In this document: positions 34,467 to 43,600 of the stretch, in pieces
How positions within the stretch are numbered: position 1 is the first letter of the stretch
Layout: each line of letters opens with the position of its first letter
From: Solirubrobacteraceae bacterium
Lineage (GTDB): Bacteria > Actinomycetota > Thermoleophilia > Solirubrobacterales > Solirubrobacteraceae
Assembly (NCBI GenBank): GCA_030690545.1
Contig: JAUYGN010000100.1
Span: 1-51,927 of the forward strand
DNA length: 51,927 nt
Reading direction: 5' to 3'
Program-made: the position numbers and the translations under genes
Notes under the pieces: model-generated
The model's database searches: none
What the model was told of the DNA's origin: nothing
The model's input: only the letters and a program-made list of their open reading frames with translations

Positions 34467-35045
34467 TTGTCCGTCCTAGATGAAGTGCTCGCTGCGAACG
34501 AGGCGTACGCAGCTGACTTCGGAGCACGAGGTGAGCTCGCACTGCCACCGGCTCGGCGCTTCGCGATCCTCACCTGCATGGATGCCCGCTTGGACCCGGC
34601 GAAGTACGCCGGCCTCAGCGAGGGAGACGCCCATGTGATCCGCAACGCAGGCGGGCGCGCGAGCGATGACGCGATCCGCTCGCTGGTCATCTCCTACAAG
34701 CTGCTCGGGACAGCCGAGTGGTTCGTCGTCCATCACACGAACTGCGGCATGGAGTTCTTCACCGACGACGTCATGCGCGGCCTGCTCGCCAGCAGCCTCG
34801 AGACCGCCGCGCTCGGCGACCAGGGCTTCTACGACGTCGGCGACGGGCCCGGCTCGACGGAGGCGTCGTACATCGACTGGTTGACGATCGCAGACCCGCA
34901 GGGCAGCGTCGTGGAGGACGTCACGAGGATCCGCAACCACGCGCTCGTCCCCGGCGGCATCCCGATCTACGGCTACATCTACGACGTCGCCACGGGGCGG
35001 CTCGTCGAGGTCACCGAGGCGACCGCGGCCGGTCGCGCGGCGTAG
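34467..35045 (+). CDS. Beta-class carbonic anhydrase-like protein (second copy)
   Basis: The 192-aa paralogue keeps [26 protein letters not shown] and [12 protein letters not shown], that is, Cys, Asp-x-Arg and His-x2-Cys ligands. It differs from the first copy mainly in the second half ([20 protein letters not shown]). The TTG start (34467) is supported by GGAGGT ending 6 nt upstream. The 68-nt gap contains an AT-rich stretch (TACATAGCT) that could be a promoter, so the copies may be expressed differently. Tandem duplication followed by divergence is likely. Confidence 0.92.
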   Translation: MSVLDEVLAANEAYAADFGARGELALPPARRFAILTCMDARLDPAKYAGLSEGDAHVIRNAGGRASDDAIRSLVISYKLLGTAEWFVVHHTNCGMEFFTDDVMRGLLASSLETAALGDQGFYDVGDGPGSTEASYIDWLTIADPQGSVVEDVTRIRNHALVPGGIPIYGYIYDVATGRLVEVTEATAAGRAA

Positions 35046-35058
35046 TCGGACGACCGGT

Positions 35059-35082
35059 GCTGGGGCCGTTGCCGGTCCCAGC
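35059..35082. terminator. Bidirectional hairpin between carbonic anhydrase and mrp
   Basis: GCTGGGGCC pairs with GGTCCCAGC (one G-T pair) around a 6-nt loop in the 43-nt convergent gap. No T tract. Confidence 0.6.
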
Positions 35083-35088
35083 GCCGGG

Positions 35089-36228
35089 TCAGCGCGCCAT
35101 CGGCAGGCTGAAGCCCTTCGGGGCGGGCGCGGACGTCGGCTCGGGCGCCTGCAGCACCGGAAGCTCGATCGGCGACAGTGCGACGATGCCGCGCGCCGCG
35201 TGGCGAATCGCCTGCGCGGCGGGATCGTCGGGATCGGTGAAGACGAGCGGCGTGCCGTCGTCGGCCTGCTCGCGCAGCGGCATCGTGAGCGGCACCTTGC
35301 CGAGCAGCGGCACGTCGAGCTCGTCGGCGAGCGCCTGGCCGCCGCCCTCCCCGAAGATCTGGAAGCGCTCGCCCGCGGGCGTCGTGAAGCCGGCCATGTT
35401 CTCGACGATGCCGGCGATCTCCAGACTGACCTTTCCTGCCATCTGCGCGGCCCGCCGCGCGACCTTCTGCGCCGCCGGCTGCGGCGTCGTGACGATCAGG
35501 AACTGCGCTTGGGGCAAGAGCTGGGCGAGCGTCATCGAGACGTCGCCGGTGCCCGGCGGCAGGTCGACGAGCAGATAGTCCAGCTCGCCCCAGGCAACGT
35601 CCTCGAGGAACTGGGTCAGCGCCTTGTGCAGCATCGGGCCGCGCCAGACGACGGCCGCGTCCTCCTCGACGAAGAAGCCGATCGACATGACCTTCACGCC
35701 GTGGGCCTGCATCGGGATGATCTTGCGCTCCGGCGACACCGGCGGGCGCTCGCCGCCGAGCCCGAACATGCGCGGGATCGAGTAGCCCCACACGTCGGCG
35801 TCGAGGATGCCGACCGACTTGCCGTCCAGCGTCAGCGCGGCAGCGAGGTTCGACGTCAGCGTCGACTTGCCGACGCCACCCTTGCCCGAGCCGACGCAGA
35901 GGACGTTCGCGACCTGCGCGAGCGCGCCGGCGGGCATCGACCCGCGGCCGAGCGTCTTCTGCAACGCGGACTTCTCGCCGTCGGACAGGACGTCGAACGC
36001 GACGCTGACGCCGCTGACGCCGTCGACGGCGCCCGCCTCGCGGGTGACGGCCTCGGTGAAGGTACTGCGAATCGGGCAGGCGGCGGTCGTCAGCGACACG
36101 GTGACGGCGACGGCGCCGTCCTCGCTGATCTCGATGCTGCGAACCATCCCCAGCTCGACGATCGAGCGGCGCAGCTCGGGATCGATGACGCGCTCGAGGG
36201 CAGTCCGGATCTCGTCTTGGGTCGGCAT
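35089..36228 (-). CDS. mrp: Mrp/NBP35-family Fe-S cluster carrier ATPase
   Basis: The 379-aa protein has an N-terminal MIP18/DUF59 domain (MPTQDEIRTALERVIDPELR, AACPIRSTF) and a P-loop ATPase domain with deviant Walker A GSGKGGVGKST, the switch DADVWGYSIPRMFGL, and LLVDLPPGTGD. These bind and transfer Fe-S clusters to apo-proteins. The C-terminal CxxC often seen in Mrp is absent in this sequence (NMAGFTTPAG replaces the CxxC region), which is notable. The ATG lies 7 nt behind TAGACT, a leaderless-type promoter. Confidence 0.93.
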   Translation of the reverse strand: MPTQDEIRTALERVIDPELRRSIVELGMVRSIEISEDGAVAVTVSLTTAACPIRSTFTEAVTREAGAVDGVSGVSVAFDVLSDGEKSALQKTLGRGSMPAGALAQVANVLCVGSGKGGVGKSTLTSNLAAALTLDGKSVGILDADVWGYSIPRMFGLGGERPPVSPERKIIPMQAHGVKVMSIGFFVEEDAAVVWRGPMLHKALTQFLEDVAWGELDYLLVDLPPGTGDVSMTLAQLLPQAQFLIVTTPQPAAQKVARRAAQMAGKVSLEIAGIVENMAGFTTPAGERFQIFGEGGGQALADELDVPLLGKVPLTMPLREQADDGTPLVFTDPDDPAAQAIRHAARGIVALSPIELPVLQAPEPTSAPAPKGFSLPMAR

Positions 36229-36235
36229 GCCTCTC

Positions 36236-36241
36236 AGTCTA
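36236..36241 (-). promoter_or_regulatory. -10 hexamer TAGACT for leaderless mrp
   Basis: TAGACT on the minus strand ends 7 nt before the mrp ATG at 36228. Confidence 0.5.
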
Positions 36242-36275
36242 GAAAGGCCGTCGCGGCTCGGTCGCGGCACCGGGT

Positions 36276-37235
36276 TCAGGAGATGCGGCGCGTGATCCGC
36301 CCGCGGGCGTCGCCCATGAAGATCTCGCCGCCGGTGAAGTGGACGCTCCACCGCGCCGTGTCGAGGATCCGCGAGTAGACGAGGTAGCTCACGCGGCTTG
36401 GCGGCTGCTCGAGGCGTGCCGCGGCAGCGCGCGTCAACCGCGAGGGTGCGCCGGCGCTGATCTCGTTGAGCGCCATCGTCGGAAACGCGCGCGAGCCACC
36501 GCTCGTCGCGAGCACGCGCGCGTCGCCGCCGGGCGTGATCTGCACGAAGCGCAGATCCCCGTCCTTGAGCAGCGTCGCGTTGATGCGCTCCGGAGCCACG
36601 CGCAGGTTGACCAAGCGCCCGTGCCCACCGCTGCGAAGCCGCGTGATCGCCCGGCCGAACGCGTACGGGCGCAGGAGCGAGGCTCGGCCGAGGCCGCGCG
36701 GCGGCGGCGGCGCGGGCGATCCGCCGGCACCGGACCCGCGGTCTGTGCCCGACTCCCGGCCGGCGCCGGCCGGCAGCGGCACGGCGGGGACCGTCGGCAC
36801 GGCGGGAATCGTCGGCGCCACGGGCGTCGTGAACGAGCGCACGAACCGGTCGACCTGGTCAGCGCCCGAGCGGGCGAGCGCGCCGAGCACGATCACCACG
36901 GCGACCAGCAGACCGATCGCCACAGGAGCGCGCCGCATCGCGCCGCGTCCCGACTCGCTCTGCGACCGGCCGGGCCGGCGCCCGGCCTGCTGTGGTGGTC
37001 GCTGCCGGGCCGTCCGCGACGCGGGCGGCCGCCTGGTGTCGGGCGACGGCGCGGACCAAGCGGACTGCGGCTCGGCGTCAGCGGAGGGTGGCGCCCACGT
37101 CGATCGCTCCTCCGGAGCGGACGGCGGCGTCTCGGGTTCGGCCTCGGGCACGCTCGAGGCGGGCTCGGCATCCCAGCCGAAGGCCGCAAGCGGGTCCTCG
37201 TCCTTCTTGCGTCCGAACGCGTCGCGGTCGCCCAT
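36276..37235 (-). CDS. One-pass membrane protein, unknown function
   Basis: From ATG 37235 (MGDRDAFGRKKDEDPL) the 319-aa protein has a ~95-residue Pro/Ser/Glu/Arg-rich cytoplasmic region and one membrane helix (about residues 100-122, VAIGLLVAVVIVLGALA). A Pro/Gly-rich linker and an extracellular ~120-residue domain follow (LGRASLLRPYAFGRAITRLR, VSYLVYSRILDTARWSVHFT). The last part resembles a small beta domain but no family is recognised. The gene stands alone between mrp and the H1-like gene. Confidence 0.8.
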   Translation of the reverse strand: MGDRDAFGRKKDEDPLAAFGWDAEPASSVPEAEPETPPSAPEERSTWAPPSADAEPQSAWSAPSPDTRRPPASRTARQRPPQQAGRRPGRSQSESGRGAMRRAPVAIGLLVAVVIVLGALARSGADQVDRFVRSFTTPVAPTIPAVPTVPAVPLPAGAGRESGTDRGSGAGGSPAPPPPRGLGRASLLRPYAFGRAITRLRSGGHGRLVNLRVAPERINATLLKDGDLRFVQITPGGDARVLATSGGSRAFPTMALNEISAGAPSRLTRAAAARLEQPPSRVSYLVYSRILDTARWSVHFTGGEIFMGDARGRITRRIS

Positions 37236-37492
37236 GGCGACAATCACACCGTGCCGCGGCGCTCAGGTCAATCGAGAAATCGGTAAACCACCGCCGCGTC
37301 CGGCGAACGAGCGCGGCGGCGGCGTTTGGGAGCGACCTGCGGTACTCGATCGTGGGAGAAGCTCTTCGCCCGAATCCACCGAGGATCGTGGATGCGCCGC
37401 GAGGATCGGTGGGCGCTCCGCCGAACCGAGGACCTACCGGTCATGCCAGACGCCACCGCCCGGCACGACGAGCTTGTCACTGAGATTCAGGC

Positions 37493-38167
37493 CTAGGCCA
37501 GCGAGGCGATGCGCTCCTGGACCGAGGCGGACGCCTTCGTGGCGGCGGTGCGGCCGCTCTCGTAGGCGTTCTCGATCCGCGCACCGACGAGCTCGACGTT
37601 CTTCTTGACCGGCTCGGTGACGCCCTTGAGCTCCTGGTCGACGCGCTTGAGCTCCTTCTCGAGGCGGCTGCGACGCTCGCGCAGCTCACGCTCGACCCGC
37701 GTGCGGGTCTTCTTGGCGTCGCGCTCGATGCCCTTGACGGCATTCGATCCACGGCGCTCGAAGCGGCGCAGCTCCTGCTTGGCCTTCGCGCGAGTGCCGT
37801 AGGACGCGCGCAGGTCCTCGAACGTCGAGACGACCTCGTCGCGCGCGATGAGCGCGGCGCCGACCGGCACGAGCACGGCGGTCTCGGCGATGTCGGCGGC
37901 GCGGGCGATCGGGGTCTTGAGCTCGTCCTTGGCGCCTGCCGCCGTCCGGGCGGTGCTTGCGCGGCCGCGCGCGGCCGACGCCTTCGCCTTGCTTGCAGTC
38001 GTGCTGCGCGCGGCAGTGCCACGCTTGGCGGCGCGCGTGCCGGCACCCTTCGTCGCTGCCGTGGAGCGCTTCGTCGCAGCCGTCTTGCGCGTCTTCGCGG
38101 CCTTGACCGCAGCGGTCTCGCGGGTCGTCTGGCTCGGTGTGGGGGACGTGTTCGTGGTCTCGGCCAT
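37493..38167 (-). CDS. Lys/Ala/Thr-rich H1/HbhA-like protein
   Basis: The 224-aa protein has an N-terminal ~80-residue tail of Lys, Ala, Thr, Ser and Arg, resembling histone H1-like or mycobacterial HupB/HbhA tails. A short hydrophobic segment (about residues 92-110, AETAVLVPVGAALIARDEVV) and a long charged coiled coil (residues ~125-205) follow. AGGAGG lies 6 nt before the ATG. It may bind DNA or acidic surface polymers; the fold matches neither HU nor H-NS. Its promoter carries an exact SOS-type box, so expression after DNA damage is possible. Confidence 0.8.
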   Translation of the reverse strand: MAETTNTSPTPSQTTRETAAVKAAKTRKTAATKRSTAATKGAGTRAAKRGTAARSTTASKAKASAARGRASTARTAAGAKDELKTPIARAADIAETAVLVPVGAALIARDEVVSTFEDLRASYGTRAKAKQELRRFERRGSNAVKGIERDAKKTRTRVERELRERRSRLEKELKRVDQELKGVTEPVKKNVELVGARIENAYESGRTAATKASASVQERIASLA

Positions 38168-38219
38168 CTCGTGCCTCCTATCGAGGGCATCGGCTATTAG
38201 TTCTAAGCTTGTGCTCCGG

Positions 38220-38248
38220 AACATACTACCCGAACATGTGTTTGTAAA
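38220..38248 (-). promoter_or_regulatory. Promoter of the H1-like gene with LexA-type SOS box
   Basis: On the minus strand TTTACA (38248-38243), 17 nt, TATGTT (38225-38220). The 14-mer CGAACATGTGTTTG (plus strand 38231-38244), within the spacer, exactly fits the Gram-positive SOS consensus CGAACRNRYGTTYG. LexA binding there would block the promoter. Confidence 0.75.
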
Positions 38249-38294
38249 CCCCGCGTGCGCACTGGGAGCAACACGAACACCGGTTCCGTGGACC

Positions 38295-38316
38295 GCGGCG
38301 CGGCGCGCCGCGCCGC
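38295..38316. repeat. 22-bp perfect GC palindrome
   Basis: A self-complementary run without loop, made only of G and C, in the non-coding region. It may form a cruciform, or be a chance product of composition. Confidence 0.7.
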
Positions 38317-38472
38317 AGCAGCCGCGGGACGCCCGCTCCGGGCTGGGAACCCCAGCTCCGCCGTCGCCTGCGCTCCCGGCCGCTACAGGAACGGCATCGA
38401 TGACGAGGGCGAGTCGGATCGCCGCCACGACTCCGAGCGTTCGGTCGACCACGCCCGTCGTTCGAGGAGGCT

Positions 38473-38507
38473 GGCAGGTTGAACTCGGATACCGAGCACA
38501 ACCTGCC
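38473..38507 (-). terminator. Nested hairpin downstream of the metalloprotease gene
   Basis: A 9-bp outer stem (GGCAGGTTG with CAACCTGCC) and a 5-bp inner stem (CTCGG with CCGAG) separated by a 2x2 internal loop, apical loop ATA. It lies 54 nt beyond the stop. There is no T tract. Confidence 0.6.
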
Positions 38508-38560
38508 GGACAGGTCTGCGCACGCCGCCCGCGAGCCTCGAGGACCTACCTTCGCGTCAG

Positions 38561-39631
38561 CTACACAGCCGCCGGCGCGGCGCCCGTGCGACGCATCCAG
38601 GCCTCGGGGTCGTGCAGCTCGGCGACGCTCGGCAGCTGCTCGGGCGCGTCGAACACGCGGTGCAGCGCGACCGGCCCGGCGGTCGCGACGACGGCGTCGC
38701 AGAAGCGCTTGCCGTCCTCGTACTGGCGCATCTTGGCCTCGAGGCCGATCAGGCGCTCGAGCAGCGCCAGCAGCGGCGGGCGCTCGCGGCGGCGACGGTC
38801 GAGCGCCGTGCGCAGCTCATCGAGCGAGGGCAGCGCTGCCGCGCCGACGACGTCCATCACGTGCTCGGCGTGGCCCTCGACGACGCCCATCACGCCCTGC
38901 ACGCGCTCGAGCAGCTCGCGCCGCTCGCCGCCGGCGAGCATGCCGACGAGCCCGTTCTGCTTGACCGCGTCGACGAGGCCGCGGGCGTCCTCGCGCGAGG
39001 GAACCTTCAGCAGCGCGCGCGGATCGAGCTTGACGTCGAGCGAGGCGAGCAGCTCGCGCAGCAGCCCGGCGAGATAGGGGCGCAGCCACGGGACTCCCGC
39101 GAACTGGACCGCGTGCGTGACCTCGTGGAACGCGATCCAGGTCAGCAGCTGCTCGGCGTCGGCGTCCAGGCGCCGCGCCGCCTCCGCGATGTTCGGCTCG
39201 ACGAACAGCAGCCGCGCGGGCGCATCGGGATCGACGAGCGTGAACTCGTACTGGCCGAGCACGCGCTGCGACAGATAGCCGGTCAGGGCACCGGCCTCGG
39301 CCGACAGCAGCGTGCCGACCGCCGAGCGCGCGGCGCCTCCGAGCACGCCGCCGGCGGGAAGCTTGTCGCCGAGCGGGTCGAGCATCGCGCCCATCGAGGC
39401 GACGTTCGCCGCGATCCACGTCGAGCGGGGGACCGCCTCGGGCGGCGGCAGCGGCGCGGCCGGGAGCAGGCCGGTGTACTCCACGACGCGGGTCTCCGCG
39501 TCGGCGCAGATCGCCGACAGGTCGCCGGGGAGCGGCTCCGGCGCGGTGGCGGGTTGACCGCTCCGGGCGCCGGGAACCGTCCCGCGCGAGACGGCGTTGG
39601 CGATTCGCTGCGTGAGGGCGCGATCGATCAC
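38561..39631 (-). CDS. DUF2342-type zinc metalloprotease-like protein
   Basis: The 356-aa protein from GTG 39631 (VIDRALTQRIANAVSRG) carries the zincin motif in LLTWIAFHEVTHAVQFAGVP, that is HEVTH, and a third-ligand candidate in VVEGHAEHVMDVVG (Glu-x2-His). This is the actinobacterial family annotated as zinc-dependent metalloprotease or coenzyme F420 biosynthesis-associated protein (DUF2342). Its substrate is unknown and a role in F420 metabolism is only by name. The start matches the family N-terminus. It is followed by a nested hairpin. Confidence 0.9.
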   Translation of the reverse strand: MIDRALTQRIANAVSRGTVPGARSGQPATAPEPLPGDLSAICADAETRVVEYTGLLPAAPLPPPEAVPRSTWIAANVASMGAMLDPLGDKLPAGGVLGGAARSAVGTLLSAEAGALTGYLSQRVLGQYEFTLVDPDAPARLLFVEPNIAEAARRLDADAEQLLTWIAFHEVTHAVQFAGVPWLRPYLAGLLRELLASLDVKLDPRALLKVPSREDARGLVDAVKQNGLVGMLAGGERRELLERVQGVMGVVEGHAEHVMDVVGAAALPSLDELRTALDRRRRERPPLLALLERLIGLEAKMRQYEDGKRFCDAVVATAGPVALHRVFDAPEQLPSVAELHDPEAWMRRTGAAPAAV

Positions 39632-39767
39632 CCACCCATCATGGCGAACCGCGCAGGCGGGCTCGCCGCAAGGCACGGCGGTCATCGCGGACCCGGGCCG
39701 GCGAGCGGCGCCACAGAGGCCGCGAGTCCCGCTGGACGACGCGCCGCGTCGCGCGGCCCCGCGGCGC

Positions 39768-40613
39768 TCAGCCCAGCGCGTCGATCAGCTGCGCGAGCGA
39801 CTGCGGCGTGCGGGCGGCGACGACGCGCGAATGCGGCTCGAGGTCCAGCGGCGCCCCGAGCGGGTCGGCGAACGACGGGAACGCGACGATCGCGCCGGCC
39901 TCGCGCACGATCAGCTGCGCCGCGGCGACGTCGACGGAGCGCGTCGGGCGCAGCGTGAACATGCCGTCGACGCGCGTCGGGGCGAGCTGGCACAGCGAGA
40001 TCGCGATCGAGCCCATCGCCCGCAGCCGGTTGACGGCGCCGCTGAGCGCGTCGATCCGCGGCGCCAGCAGGCGCGGATCGGCGGACTCGAAGGTGATCAT
40101 CTCCAGGCGCCCGTCGGGCATCCGGCGCTCGTCCGGCGGCGCGTCGATGCGCGCGCCGTTCAGCCAGGCGCCCGCGCCGCGCCGCGCGCACCACTCCTCG
40201 CCGGGCCCGAAGTCGTAGACGTAGGCGAACGCGACGTCGGCCATTGTGGGCCCGTCGGCGACGGCCAGCGACAGCGCGAAGCTGCGCATGCCGCGCTTGG
40301 CGTTCAGCGAGCCGTCGAGCGGGTCGATGACGACGCGGACGCCCTCGCCGTCGTAGTCGACGACGCCGCGCTCCTCACTGATCGCGGTGAAGCGCGCGCC
40401 GGCGGCGTGGAGCGCATCGAGCTGGGCGAAGACCGCGTCCTCGGCCTCGCTGTCGATGACGAGCGTCTGGTCGCCGCCCTCGCCGCGGGTGCCGGTCTCG
40501 ACCACCCGCTCGCGGCTCGTGGGATGCTCGGCGAAGACCGCGCGCATCCCCTCGACGACCTTCCGGCAGGCCCCGAGCCAGTCGGGCGGCGGGGCGTCCG
40601 GAGTGCACGACAT
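39768..40613 (-). CDS. Inositol monophosphatase-family phosphatase
   Basis: The 281-aa enzyme from ATG 40613 (MSCTPDAPPPDW) has the Mg-binding motifs of the Li-sensitive phosphatase family: Glu in AISEERG and the signature VVIDPLDGSLNAKRGM. The C-terminal motif normally WDxAAG reads RSVDVAAAQLIVREAG, with Val for Trp. It may act on inositol phosphate, fructose-1,6-bisphosphate or a nucleotide phosphate. The ATG at 40613 is preferred over 40622, because TAGTAT lies 7 nt before it. It diverges from the helicase gene 9 nt away. Confidence 0.88.
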   Translation of the reverse strand: MSCTPDAPPPDWLGACRKVVEGMRAVFAEHPTSRERVVETGTRGEGGDQTLVIDSEAEDAVFAQLDALHAAGARFTAISEERGVVDYDGEGVRVVIDPLDGSLNAKRGMRSFALSLAVADGPTMADVAFAYVYDFGPGEEWCARRGAGAWLNGARIDAPPDERRMPDGRLEMITFESADPRLLAPRIDALSGAVNRLRAMGSIAISLCQLAPTRVDGMFTLRPTRSVDVAAAQLIVREAGAIVAFPSFADPLGAPLDLEPHSRVVAARTPQSLAQLIDALG

Positions 40614-40619
40614 CGCGGG

Positions 40620-40626
40620 CATACTA
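40620..40626. promoter_or_regulatory. Bidirectional -10 element (CATACTA) for divergent leaderless genes
   Basis: On the plus strand CATACT lies 6 nt before the helicase GTG (40632). On the minus strand TAGTAT lies 7 nt before the phosphatase ATG (40613). One 7-bp sequence appears to serve both. Confidence 0.6.
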
Positions 40627-40631
40627 GGCAG

Positions 40632-43600
40632 GTGCCGGAGCTCACCCCCGCCCAGGCCCGTGCGGTCGCGCATCGCGGCGGTCCGCTGCTCGTGCTCGGC
40701 GGCGCCGGCAGCGGCAAGTCGACGGTGCTCGCGCAGCGCTTCGCCTGGCTCGTCGCGCACGAGCACGAGCCGCCCGAGGCGATCATCGCGCTGACGCCGT
40801 CGGCCGCCGGCGCGACGGCGCTGCGGCGCGCGGTCGAGGACGCCCTCGACCGGCCCTACGAGGAGCTCGCGATCCACACCGTCGGCGAGCTCTGCACGCG
40901 CCTGCTGCGCGAGGAGACCGCCGAGGCCGGCGTCGATCCCTTCTTCGCACCGGTGACGCGCGCCGACCGGCTGGCGCTGCTGCTGGACCGGATCGACGAC
41001 CTGCACCTGCACAGCCACGACATCGGCGGCCGGCCGGCGGTGCTGCTGGCCGACGTCGTCGACCGCATCGACCGCATGAAGGACGGGCTCGTGACGGCCG
41101 GCGACTACGCCGCGTGGGCGCAGTCGCTGCCGGCCGGCGACGACGCGCAGCGTGCCCGCGCGGCGCGCGAGGTCGAGTTCGCGCAGCTCTACCTCGACCA
41201 CGACCGGCTGCTCGCCGCCGTCGGCGCGCTCGACGCCGGCGAGCTCGTGATGCGCGCCGTCGCGCTGCTGCGCGACCGCCCGCATGTGCGCGCCCGGACC
41301 GCCGAGCGCTACCGCCACGTGCTCGTCGACGAGTACGCCGACCTCGGCTTCGGCGCCGCGCTGCTCGTCGAGCTGCTCAGCGCCGAGCACCACGGGCTGA
41401 CCGTCAGCGCCGACGACGACGGCGCCGCGCGGCGCATGCGCGGCGCGGCGACGAAGAACGTGCACGACTTCCAGCGCGCCCACCCGACGGCGACGGTCGT
41501 CCGACTGGAGGACTCGCTGCGCTGCCCGCAGCGCGTGCTCGACGCGGCGCAGGCCGTCGTCGCGCCGATCGCCGACCGGCTCGCGACGCCGCTGCGCGGC
41601 GCGCCCGGCGGGACGGTGCGCTTCTGGCGCGCCGCCGACGAGCGCGCCCAGGCGCAGGCGGTCGCGGCGGAGGTCGAGCGGCTCGTGCGAGGCGGCTGCG
41701 CGGCGGAGCGGATCGGCGTCATCGTGCGCTCGCCGCGCGACGAGGGGCGTCAGATCGCGCTCGCCTTCGAGGAGCGCGCGATCGCGCTGCGCACGGTCGG
41801 CGAGGCCGACTTCTTCGCCCAGGCCGAGGTTCGCGACGTGCTCGCCTGGCTGCGGCTGCTCGCCGATCCGACCGACGCCGGCGCCGTCGTCCGCGCGCTC
41901 GCGCGGCCGCCGGTCGCGCTGCGCGCGGTCGACATCGCGCGCTGCGTGCAGATCGCCCGCCGGCGCAAGCTCGACATGGTCTCCGCGCTGCGCGCGGCGA
42001 TCGAGTCGCCCCAGCTTCCGCCCGAGGCGCGCGAGCACATCCACACGTTCCTGCGGCTCTACGCTGACGCCGCGGAGTCGCTCGACAGCGCGCGGCCGGA
42101 CCTCTACGTGCACCGCCTCGTCGATCGCCTCGGGCTGCGCCGCCAGCAGGTCTTCTCCGCCCAGGCCGACGTCGTCGAGCGGCTCGTCAACCTCGCGCGG
42201 CTCGGTGAGCTGGCGAGCTCCTACGCGCAGCGCGCGCCGCACGCCAGCTCGCGCGACTTCGCCCGCTACGCGGCGGCGGTCGCCGACGCCGGCCTGCGCG
42301 ACGAGGACGGCACCGGTCCGCCGGCGCCGGCCGGCGCCGTGCAGCTGATGGCGCTCGACGCCGCCGCCGGGCGCGAGCTGGACTGGGTCTTCGTGCTCGG
42401 CCTGACGTCGGCGCGGATGCCGGGCGCGCGCCTGCGCTCCGGCGAGTCGGTGCCGGACGCGCTGCTCAAGGAGGCGCTCGGACCCGACGACCGAGCCGCC
42501 CACGTGGCCGCGATGCGCCGGCTGACGCACGTCGCGATGACGCGCGCCGGGCGCGGGCTCGTGCTCGCCTACCCGGCGCTCTCGCCGGACGGGGTCGTGC
42601 AGCCGCCGTCGCCGTTCGCCGAGGAGGCGCGCGCCGCGCTGGGGGCCGAGTGGGAGGTGCTCGAGGAGGAGCTGTTCGGCCCGGAGGAGGCGCTGCACGC
42701 GACGTTCCAGGCGCTGCGCGACGAGCTGCTGTCCGATGTGGCGCGGGTCGGCAAGGGCCTCGGCGAGCTGCGGCTGGACACCGACCTCGACGTCACCCAC
42801 GCCGTCGCGCGCTACCTCGAGCTCGTCAAGCTGGCGGCGCTGATCGAGCGCCCCGAAGGGCAGTCCGTCGCCGACGCGCTCGGTCCGGTCAACGAGCGCC
42901 TCGGGCAGGCGCTCTCGCCGCTGCAGCGCGAGGTGCTCGCGACGTCGTCGCTGGATGCGCTGCTGCTCGACGCCGAGCGCGACGACCGCGCGCGCGCCGC
43001 TGCCCGCGCGGCGCGCAGCGAGCCCTCGCTGGAGGCCTTCCTGCCGCGCCGCGGCGACGGGCTGGCGCTGTCGGCCTCCGACATCGAGACGTACCGCTCG
43101 TGCCCGCTGCGCTACAAGTTCGCGCGCGTGCTGCGCGTGCCGCAGGAGCCGACGCTCAACCAGCGCTTCGGCATCCTCGTCCACCAGGTCCTCGAGCGCT
43201 ACCACCAGTCGGCGATCGCGTCGCTCGACGAGCTGCTCGAGCTGCTCGAGGTCGGCTGGCGACGCGGCGGCTTCAGCGACTCCGACCAGGAGCGCCAGCT
43301 GCGCGCCAAGGCGGGCGCGGCGCTGCGGCGCTACTACCAGCGCGTGACCGACGAGCCCGTCGAGCCGGTCTGGTTCGAGCGCGCGTTCAGCTTTCGCCTC
43401 GGCCGGCACACCCTGCGCGGCCGCGTCGACCGCGTCGACCGGCTCGCCGACGGCGGCTACGAGCTGATCGACTACAAGACCGGCCGGCCGCGCTCGGCGA
43501 CCGCGCTGCGCGAGGACGTCCAGCTATCGCTGTACGCGGTCGGCGCGCGCGAGGCCTGGCAGCTGGATGCCACGCAGCAGGCCTACCTCTACGTGCTCGA

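Larger units (their letters stand above)
38168..38560. other. 393-nt non-coding region between H1-like gene and metalloprotease
   Basis: No gene is supported here. It contains the H1-like promoter with its SOS-type box (38220-38248), a 22-bp perfect GC palindrome (38295-38316) and a nested hairpin (38473-38507). Confidence 0.6.

Noticed and set aside
38251-38560. Possible small genes in the gap before the metalloprotease
   Set aside because: Candidate frames begin without ribosome site or TANNNT hexamer and have shadow-like composition.
40614-40622. ATG at 40622 as start of the phosphatase
   Set aside because: It lies within or directly at the TAGTAT hexamer; ATG 40613 has the correct 7-nt spacing.
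39768-43409. 1213-codon open frame on the minus strand across the helicase gene
   Set aside because: Only its last ~280 codons are a real gene (the phosphatase); the rest is antisense to the helicase and has no family signature.
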